The position numbers and the translations under genes were made by a program. 36,249 nt of DNA from a virus: positions 1 to 36,249 of the IMG/VR virus record IMGVR_UViG_3300020119_000063. One strand, 5' to 3'. The notes under the pieces were generated by a model. That model worked only from the letters and a program-made list of their open reading frames with translations, had not been told where the DNA came from and searched no databases. Positions 30,491-36,249 of this stretch are shown piece by piece. Each line of letters starts with the position of its first letter. Position 1 is the stretch's first letter.

Positions 30491-30517
30491 GTGAAACAAT
30501 AGTACATTATGTTTCAC
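30491..30517. promoter_or_regulatory. Inverted repeat of parS-like half sites
   Basis: GTGAAACA (30491-30498) and TGTTTCAC (30510-30517) form a perfect 8-bp inverted repeat with an 11-nt spacer. The chromosomal parS consensus is TGTTTCACGTGAAACA, so these are both half sites in the opposite order. It lies 3 nt from the DnaA boxes. Confidence 0.55.
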
Positions 30518-30565
30518 GGACAAAATTTAAGTAATACGGCCATTTAACGGCCAAAAGGAATTGAC

Positions 30566-30772
30566 ATGACCACCAAACGCAAAGCCTACGTTGCCCACAG
30601 CCTATCTGAGCTACGGCGGCTGTACGCTTCAGGAATCGACGCAACACTTGCCCCTGCTGCTGAGCCGTTTCTCAAGGAAAAGGGCTGCAACGACCAACCA
30701 CTTAAACCCACGGACGGGTCAAATGAAAAAACGAATAGTGACGCTGCCGCCGATAGTTCCGACGGAGTATGA
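30566..30772 (+). CDS. 68-residue protein of unknown function
   Basis: KRKAYVAHSLSELRRLYASG is a basic helix; the rest is low-complexity Ala/Asp/Ser. AAAAGGAATTGAC precedes the ATG. The gene runs 50 nt into the VRR-NUC gene in another frame. The composition suggests a disordered tail. No family is recognised. Confidence 0.55.
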   Translation: MTTKRKAYVAHSLSELRRLYASGIDATLAPAAEPFLKEKGCNDQPLKPTDGSNEKTNSDAAADSSDGV

Positions 30773-31115
30773 AGAACAGGCAAAGCTGTGCGATTATTTG
30801 ACATATAAGGGGCTTTTGTACTTCGCTATTCCTAACGGCGAGAAACGTCATTTAGGCACAGCGATGAAGCTAAAGCGCACGGGGGTGAAGGCAGGTGTAC
30901 CAGATATTTTTATCCCGATGCCGAACAATGGCTATCACGGTTTGTTTATTGAGCTTAAGCGCTGCAAGGGTGGCACTGTTAGCCTCACCCAACGCCAGTG
31001 GATCGAGGCGCTAAAGGTTCAGGGGTATTGCGCGAAGGTCTGCAAGGGCGCAGAAGATGCAATAAAACTAGTTAATGATTATTTTTACAAGGCAAAAGAT
31101 AATGCCCAAATTTAG
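30723..31115 (+). CDS. VRR-NUC domain endonuclease
   Basis: 130 residues from ATG 30723; the longer frame upstream lacks family residues. EEQAKLCDYLTYKG, IPNGEKRHLGTAMKLKRTGV, AGVPDIFIP (D61) and LFIELKR (E77, K79) then GGTVSLTQRQW are the ordered motifs of the VRR-NUC PD-(D/E)XK family, usual length for stand-alone phage versions. These nucleases probably cut branched or flap DNA and may resolve replication or packaging intermediates. Confidence 0.9.
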   Translation: MKKRIVTLPPIVPTEYEEQAKLCDYLTYKGLLYFAIPNGEKRHLGTAMKLKRTGVKAGVPDIFIPMPNNGYHGLFIELKRCKGGTVSLTQRQWIEALKVQGYCAKVCKGAEDAIKLVNDYFYKAKDNAQI

Positions 31116-31524
31116 TGACCTATCAATCCAACGACTAGCCACTTGTCATTCTGACCTGCAGCTGTTGTTTAACGTGGTCATCCAGACAATCGACTGTACC
31201 ATCATCGAAGGGCATCGCGGCCAAGCAGCGCAAGAAGTCGCCTTCTTAAACGGCAATTCAAAGCTGCCATTTCCCTACGGCAAGCACAACAAGCTTCCCA
31301 GTATGGCGGTAGATGTCGCGCCTTTTCCAGTCCCTGCGTGGGAGAGAATCGCCGACTTCGTGTATTTTGGCGGCCTAGTCATGGGAATTGCCATGCGTTT
31401 GAAGGCAGAAGGCAAAATGACTTATGATCTAAGGTACGGGGGTGATTTTAACGAGAACTTCAGGATCTCAGATAGCAAGCTGACTGATTGCGTTCACTTT
31501 GAACTTAAGGAGCTGAAGCCATGA
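31102..31524 (+). CDS. Endolysin, M15 (VanY-like) peptidase
   Basis: 140 residues from ATG 31102. IIEGHRGQAAQEVAFLNGNS, then KHNKLPSMAVDVAP (H62, D71) and DCVHFEL (H132), give the H-D-H zinc ligand set of M15 peptidases that cut the L-Ala-D-Glu or crosslink peptides of peptidoglycan. No signal peptide is present, so export needs a holin. Overlap with the next membrane protein (ATGA) forms a lysis pair. Confidence 0.88.
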   Translation: MPKFSDLSIQRLATCHSDLQLLFNVVIQTIDCTIIEGHRGQAAQEVAFLNGNSKLPFPYGKHNKLPSMAVDVAPFPVPAWERIADFVYFGGLVMGIAMRLKAEGKMTYDLRYGGDFNENFRISDSKLTDCVHFELKELKP

Positions 31525-31769
31525 ATTTAATGGAGATGCTGAAGAAAGTCTTCCCAAAGCCCAATATTCCCCAAAAACGTTATCTGGCTTTAATCGGCAT
31601 GGTCATTTACATGGCTGCCAAAGTTTATGTCACGATGACGCCTAACCCGGTTGATGATGCCTACCCAGACGCAGCCCGTGATCTGGTCGTGAAGTATTTC
31701 GCAAATGCTGCAGATGACCCGGACAATCACGAAGACAGTGACAATCGCAATTTTGGCGAAACGTCATAA
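31521..31769 (+). CDS. Holin-like small membrane protein
   Basis: 82 residues with one hydrophobic helix at about 22-40 (LALIGMVIYMAAKVYVTM) after a basic N-terminus, and an acidic tail (NAADDPDNHEDSDN). It follows the endolysin with a 4-nt overlap. A single helix and placement fit a class III holin or pinholin-type protein, but a spanin or other membrane protein is possible. Confidence 0.6.
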   Translation: MNLMEMLKKVFPKPNIPQKRYLALIGMVIYMAAKVYVTMTPNPVDDAYPDAARDLVVKYFANAADDPDNHEDSDNRNFGETS

Positions 31770-31771
31770 TT

Positions 31772-31799
31772 TTGTACTGGTGAGAAAGTACGCTATACT
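31772..31799 (+). promoter_or_regulatory. Probable late promoter
   Basis: TTGTAC, a 16-nt spacer and TATACT lie 40 nt before the next gene, in the 69-nt gap between the lysis genes and the terminase-proximal genes. The -10 is one base from consensus. It could drive the entire late block round to the terminator at 16.8 kb. Confidence 0.55.
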
Positions 31800-31838
31800 T
31801 ATGCGCGTGTTCCACAAAGAACAATTTAAGGAATTAAA

Positions 31839-32000
31839 ATGAAACGCTGCAGGACGTGCTTCGGACAGAAATATATTAACGGCATGGGCAACATGCGCGA
31901 GAAATGCCATGACTGTAAAGGTAAAGGATTTGTAAGCGAAGAAGAACCCCTCAAAGTAAATGCAAAAGAAAAAACCAAAAAGAGCGCTTATGAAGAATAA
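31839..32000 (+). CDS. 53-residue DnaJ-type zinc finger protein
   Basis: MKRCRTCFGQKYINGMGNMR then EKCHDCKGKGFVSEEE: two CxxC pairs 16 residues apart, the second in the CxxCxGxG form of DnaJ cysteine-rich repeats. A Lys-rich tail follows. AAGGAA precedes the start. Such minimal proteins recur in phages; function unknown. Confidence 0.7.
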   Translation: MKRCRTCFGQKYINGMGNMREKCHDCKGKGFVSEEEPLKVNAKEKTKKSAYEE

Positions 32001-33276
32001 CTTGGCAGAAATTGAACAAATGCCTAAATTATTTCGAGAATATAAAATCCAAGATGTCGATTTAATTGAAAATTTTGCACAGAATTCTCGTACGCATAGT
32101 GAAGAACAAATACAGGAAGTAGTCAAGAGTATTGATGAGTTTGGGTTTACTAATCCATTACTGGTCGATGAAAATAATATATTGATTGCTGGTCATTGCA
32201 GGCTTGAGGCCGCAAAGCGTATCGGCTTGAAGCAAATTCCGACAGTTATAATTAATGATTTGACTGAAGTTCAAAAAGCGGCGCTGGTTATTGCTGATAA
32301 TAAAATGGCGCTTAACGCTGGCTGGGATTTCACTAAACTTTCAGAACAAATAACCTTCCTGCAAGATAATGACTTTGATATTGCGCTCACTGGCTTTCAT
32401 GCCGATGAACTCACATTCATGCCGCAAGAAGTGCCAGCATTTATTGGTGATGAAGATGATGTGCCTGAAGCACCTGTTGAACCGATTACTAAGCGTGGGA
32501 ATGTTTGGCTGTTAGGCGAGCATAGATTGATGTGCGGCGACTCGACCATGATTGATGATGTTGAGAAGCTGATGAATGGGCAAAAGGCACAAATTTGTTT
32601 TACGTCACCTCCTTATAATCTTGGCGATAATGCAAAAATGCGCGGCAATAATGCAAGCGGTAAAGATAGTGCTTATAATGAAAGATCAGATCATAAAACA
32701 CAGCAAGAATATTTAGATTTTCTCTATTCATTTACAAATAATGTTCTACTTGTTAGTGATATTGCTTTCATCAACATACAATGTTTAGCCGGAAATAAAC
32801 TTATATTCCCTGAATACTTGCACCAATACAAAGATAATATCGTTGATATAATGGTTTGGGATAAAGAATATGGCGCACCAGCAATGCCGAAAAAAGTTCT
32901 AAATTCAGCTTTTGAATTTATTATAATAATTTCAGCCAGTAAAAATCCAAATCGTACTATTTTCACAGCACCAGATTTCAGAGGTACTATAAGCAATATC
33001 TACAGGCTTAATCCGCAAGGAAAGAAAGAAGAAATACAAAAAGACCATGGCGCGGTATTTCCTGTAAAGTTTGCAGAGGATCATATAAAACAGTTTTCAA
33101 CTGGTAATGTATATGAACCATTTGGTGGTACTGGAACAACAGTCATAGCATCAGAAAAACTTAACCGAAAATGCTATATGATGGAACTATCACCAAATTA
33201 TTGCGACGTTATAATAAAACGTTACGAACAATTCACAGGCAAAAAAGCAGAGTTGGAGAAAAACAATGTCACATAA
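31990..33276 (+). CDS. ParB-nuclease domain fused to DNA methyltransferase
   Basis: 428 residues from ATG 31990 (31960 is an alternative). Residues 20-110 are a ParB/sulfiredoxin-type domain (IENFAQNSRTHSEEQIQEV, ILIAGHCRLEAAKRIG with GHCR at 68-71). From 165 comes a beta-class methyltransferase: motif IV TSPPY (205-209) precedes motif I EPFGGTG (376-382). N6-adenine or N4-cytosine methylation is expected. Many phages carry this fusion beside terminase. It could protect phage DNA from restriction or mark pac sites. Confidence 0.9.
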   Translation: MKNNLAEIEQMPKLFREYKIQDVDLIENFAQNSRTHSEEQIQEVVKSIDEFGFTNPLLVDENNILIAGHCRLEAAKRIGLKQIPTVIINDLTEVQKAALVIADNKMALNAGWDFTKLSEQITFLQDNDFDIALTGFHADELTFMPQEVPAFIGDEDDVPEAPVEPITKRGNVWLLGEHRLMCGDSTMIDDVEKLMNGQKAQICFTSPPYNLGDNAKMRGNNASGKDSAYNERSDHKTQQEYLDFLYSFTNNVLLVSDIAFINIQCLAGNKLIFPEYLHQYKDNIVDIMVWDKEYGAPAMPKKVLNSAFEFIIIISASKNPNRTIFTAPDFRGTISNIYRLNPQGKKEEIQKDHGAVFPVKFAEDHIKQFSTGNVYEPFGGTGTTVIASEKLNRKCYMMELSPNYCDVIIKRYEQFTGKKAELEKNNVT

Positions 33277-33619
33277 TCCAACATCAGAAACTCGCGCACA
33301 AGTTGCTGCATTAAAAAGCTATGGACATACGCACGATGAGATAGCTAAATATCTAGATATTCATACTGAAACATTGGCGTTTCATTATTCTCGCGAACTT
33401 GCTACTGCACAGATAACTGCAAATGCTGAAGTAGCCCGCAGGCTTTATAACAAAGCCACAAAAAGCAATGATCTGTCAGCACAGATTTTCTGGCTTAAGA
33501 CTCGTGCTAGATGGCGTACACAGGATGAAAGAACTTTAGAAGAAGAAAACGCAGACCTTAAAAAAGAGATGATTGCGCTGCGCGAACAGTTGGACGCTAA
33601 AAACAAGAAAGAGTATTGA
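33266..33619 (+). CDS. Terminase small subunit
   Basis: 117 residues. AALKSYGHTHDEIAKYLDIH then TETLAFHYSRELATAQI is a helix-turn-helix, followed by ARRLYNKATKSNDLSAQIFW and LKTRARW, a pattern of small terminases of P22-like and related phages. A coiled-coil tail ends the protein. It recognises packaging sites and activates TerL. It overlaps the methyltransferase by 11 nt and shares a base with TerL (TGATG). Confidence 0.85.
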   Translation: MSHNPTSETRAQVAALKSYGHTHDEIAKYLDIHTETLAFHYSRELATAQITANAEVARRLYNKATKSNDLSAQIFWLKTRARWRTQDERTLEEENADLKKEMIALREQLDAKNKKEY

Positions 33620-35169
33620 TGTCAAAAATTGATCTTGAAAAAGAACAAATGGCCTCGCGCCTTCGCGGTTCGCTTCAAGAATTCACAAAGTTTTTTACTA
33701 AGCACATTACTAATCGTGATTATATTGAATCCCAGCCAGTAGGCAGAGAATCACACCAGATAAGCATTTGTCGTGAACTCACATCATTTACTCGTATGGA
33801 ACATCCAAACGAGAATTTGATGATTAACGTAGAGCCGGGATCCGGAAAGTCCTTGCAGATTTGTATGTGGGTTGCTTGGTGCTATACGTGGAATGACCAA
33901 TGCAACTTCATTTACATATCGCACAGCCAAACGCTCGCTGCAGAGCAAACAGCTTTTATCAAAATGATAATGTCCTCTGCGATGTTCGGGTATTTGTTTG
34001 ATGTTTATATTGCCAAAGACACGAAAGCCAAAGACCACTTTGCAACAACTGCAGGCGGCCATGTGGCAGCGTTCGGTTCTGAAGGCGCAATCGTTGGTCG
34101 TAATGCTGGCTTGCCCGGCCAAGATATATTTTCGGGCGCAGTTGTCATCGATGACGCTCACAAACCTGATGAAGCTTTTAGTGACACGATGCGCGAAAAG
34201 GTTATTCGAAATTATGAAACAACAATACGGCAACGTCCTCGCGGCGAAAACGTTCCAATCATATTTATTGGCCAGCGCGTACATGAAGCAGACCTTGCTG
34301 CGTTCCTGATTGAAGGCAATGACATCAAGCCTTGGCGCAAAGTTATCTTGAAGGCTTTGGACGATGCCGGTAATGCTTTATATCCTGAAGTCCATTCGAA
34401 AGAATATTTGCTGGAGCTGCAAGATAAATCGCCATACGTTTTTGCCAGTCAATTTCAGCAGGAACCAACGCCAGCAGGCGGTGCGGTCTTCAGACCAGAA
34501 TGGTTTATTGAATTAGATCGTGAACCTGAAATGATCCTGACGTTCCTGACAGCTGACACCGCAGAAACGGCAAAGAATTATAACGACCCGACGGCTGTAA
34601 GTTTCTGGGGACTGTATGAGATTGAAGTGTTCGGGAAAAAGACCGGCCAGCTAGCATTGCATTGGCTAGACGCTATTGAAGAATGGCTTGAACCGAAAGA
34701 CCTTGAAGAACGCTTCATAGACTTTTGGCGCGAATGTTCTAGGTTTAAAGTGCCGCCGTTGATGGCTGCCATCGAAAAGAAATCAACAGGTGTGACGCTA
34801 ATCAGTACCCTAAACCAAATCCAAGGCATTAAGATTAAAGACGTGCAGAGAACGGTTGTTTCAGGAACAAAGGCAAAGCGCTATGTTGAGATGCAACCAT
34901 TCATTGCCAGTAAGCGCGTGACCTTCAGTCGTGGCGCTCGGCATGTCCAGTTATGCAAAAAGCACATGAGTAAAATTACCCTGAACGATTCCCACCGCCA
35001 TGATGACTTGGCAGATACATGCTACGATGCGGTTAAAATTGCCCTTATTGACAAGTCGTTGCATAATCTTAGAGCGAACGAAAGCCCAGCAAATGACGTA
35101 ATGAACAGCATAGCCCAGCAGATGCGCCGCCAACAGGCATTAAGGATGAATAGAGATGGCATACGTTAA
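33619..35169 (+). CDS. Terminase large subunit
   Basis: 516 residues from ATG 33619. The Walker A-like EPGSGKS (72-78), Walker B VVIDDA (175-180) and RNase-H nuclease motif LTADTAET (D313) are in order, and DDLADTCYDAVKIAL near the C-terminus supplies a nuclease Asp pair. It translocates DNA and makes the headful cut; the nearest architecture is a P22 gp2-type terminase. The end overlaps portal by 14 nt. Confidence 0.95.
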   Translation: MSKIDLEKEQMASRLRGSLQEFTKFFTKHITNRDYIESQPVGRESHQISICRELTSFTRMEHPNENLMINVEPGSGKSLQICMWVAWCYTWNDQCNFIYISHSQTLAAEQTAFIKMIMSSAMFGYLFDVYIAKDTKAKDHFATTAGGHVAAFGSEGAIVGRNAGLPGQDIFSGAVVIDDAHKPDEAFSDTMREKVIRNYETTIRQRPRGENVPIIFIGQRVHEADLAAFLIEGNDIKPWRKVILKALDDAGNALYPEVHSKEYLLELQDKSPYVFASQFQQEPTPAGGAVFRPEWFIELDREPEMILTFLTADTAETAKNYNDPTAVSFWGLYEIEVFGKKTGQLALHWLDAIEEWLEPKDLEERFIDFWRECSRFKVPPLMAAIEKKSTGVTLISTLNQIQGIKIKDVQRTVVSGTKAKRYVEMQPFIASKRVTFSRGARHVQLCKKHMSKITLNDSHRHDDLADTCYDAVKIALIDKSLHNLRANESPANDVMNSIAQQMRRQQALRMNRDGIR

Positions 35170-36249
35170 AAAGGAAGCGCGAGACAATTTTGACATTATC
35201 AAAGGCGACATCGAGAAAGGCTACCTGTACTTTAAAAAGAATTATCGAACTTACAATGAGTTCATGCGCTTTGTCTTTAAAACGTCCCTGACAAATGCGG
35301 ATAGATCGGTAAACAATGAAATCCAAAAGCCTAACATGGAGTTTAATATCCTAGAGGCGTTCATTAGTCGGTTGTGCGGTGAGTTTTCCAAGATGGATCC
35401 AGCGTTTACCGTTCGCGCCAAAGAAGGCGTCAACCTGATTAATCCTGACATCATTGAACTGGTCGAAGCGCACTTGATGGCCGCATTCTCTGGCGGTGAT
35501 AAGAATTCCCTTAGCTATCAGCTTTATCGCCGTATTCTGTCTGGCGGTTATGCTGTGGCAAAACTCTTTACTGAATACTCTGGTGAAATGGCATTTGAGC
35601 AGCGTATTTGTGTTGAGCCTGTATTTGATGACACTCTGACCGTTTTTGATCCTTTAGCACGTAAATCGCACAAGGGTGACGGCCGCTTTGCTTGCGAACT
35701 CTTTCCGAAAGCTGCGGATGAAGCCGTTGAAACGTATGGGTCTGACATCCTGAAAAACGTCAAGTTTACTCGCAATAGTAACGTTGCAGGGTTTAATTGG
35801 TCTTATCGAAACCAGAAAGAAGACATCTTGCTGTTTGCTGAATACTTCAAAAAGAAGATGAAGAAGACCAAGATTTTAAAACTTGCCAATGGCCATTCAG
35901 TTACTGAAAAGCAATACGAAGAATTTTTGCAACGTTGGGAAAAGGCAGGCTATATCGAGCAAGCGCCTATTGTTATCAAATCTCGTGAAACCGAAATCAC
36001 AATGATTGACATGTATACGATCACTGGCAATAAGATTGTTGACCATAAAGAAACAAATTTCTCTATGCTGCCGCTGGTGTTCTTTGACGGGAACAGCGTA
36101 ATTATTCGTGATAGTAACGATGCACAAGCCGAGCAAGTTGTACGGCCATATGTTTACCATGCTCGTGACACACAGAAGATGAAGAACTTTGCCGGGCAAT
36201 CTCTTTGTAATGAAATCGAAAACCTTGTGCAGCATAAATGGAAAGCGCC
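35156..36249 (+). CDS. Portal protein, N-terminal part (continues at base 3)
   Basis: Starts MAYVKKEARDNFDIIKGDIE and includes NKxNxEFNILEAFISRLCGE-type portal core (FNILEAFISRLCGEFSKMDP), then DTLTVFDPLARKSHKGDGRF and QKEDILLFAEYFKKKMKKTK. The frame is open to the end of the window and matches the left-end part in sequence and phase, giving 715 residues in total. It is a P22-type portal, larger than HK97-type portals. It overlaps TerL by 14 nt. Confidence 0.93.
   Translation, partial: MAYVKKEARDNFDIIKGDIEKGYLYFKKNYRTYNEFMRFVFKTSLTNADRSVNNEIQKPNMEFNILEAFISRLCGEFSKMDPAFTVRAKEGVNLINPDIIELVEAHLMAAFSGGDKNSLSYQLYRRILSGGYAVAKLFTEYSGEMAFEQRICVEPVFDDTLTVFDPLARKSHKGDGRFACELFPKAADEAVETYGSDILKNVKFTRNSNVAGFNWSYRNQKEDILLFAEYFKKKMKKTKILKLANGHSVTEKQYEEFLQRWEKAGYIEQAPIVIKSRETEITMIDMYTITGNKIVDHKETNFSMLPLVFFDGNSVIIRDSNDAQAEQVVRPYVYHARDTQKMKNFAGQSLCNEIENLVQHKWKA
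36123..36249. repeat. Right copy of 127-bp terminal duplication
   Basis: Identical to bases 1-127. Removing one copy closes the circle at 36,122 bp within the portal gene. Confidence 0.95.

Overview
The window is the genome of a tailed podovirus with P22-like virion architecture, almost certainly a complete circular assembly. The first 127 bases recur exactly as the last 127, and the portal gene runs off the right end and resumes at the left end in the same frame, so the unique length is 36,122 bp. Base composition is moderately AT-rich. No host gene, integrase or CI/Cro-type repressor was recognised. The host cannot be fixed from the sequence; AGGA/GGAG ribosome-binding sites, perfect DnaA boxes and the P22-type morphogenesis set fit a Gram-negative, probably proteobacterial host.

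Layout. (1) 31.8-36.2 kb continuing through 0-16.8 kb, plus strand: a late block running from a ParB/methyltransferase fusion through terminase small and large subunits, portal, scaffold, coat, head-completion proteins, three ejection proteins in the P22 gp7-gp20-gp16 order, tail fibres and fibre-associated proteins. It ends at a strong hairpin terminator at 16.78-16.82 kb. (2) 16.8-28.6 kb, minus strand: about forty small, tightly overlapping genes, probably started from a promoter at 28.6 kb that overlaps a 12-bp palindrome. Recognisable members are a RecE-like exonuclease with a probable annealing protein, an AdoMet-decarboxylase-like protein, a cold-shock protein, a Lar-like restriction-alleviation protein, a lipoprotein, DUF551-like proteins and an excisionase-like HTH protein. 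Many remaining genes are tiny single-helix membrane proteins or tiny CxxC zinc-ribbon proteins; 19 of the supported ones encode fewer than 60 residues. (3) 28.9-31.8 kb, plus strand: a replication protein with tandem GC-rich iterons inside its gene, a DnaA-box cluster, a VRR-NUC nuclease, an M15 peptidase endolysin and a holin-like membrane protein.

How it works together (inference): the divergent 28.6-28.9 kb region drives an early leftward takeover operon and a rightward replication/lysis operon. A second promoter at 31.77 kb drives late genes across the circle junction. Packaging is probably by headful from a circularly permuted concatemer, as in P22.

The least explained parts are a three-way-junction RNA candidate in the rightward leader (28,781-28,862), a 113-nt RNA-like element with a T-arm and encoded CCA (20,053-20,165), the iterons plus DnaA boxes with split parS-like half sites, and the dense array of micro-genes.
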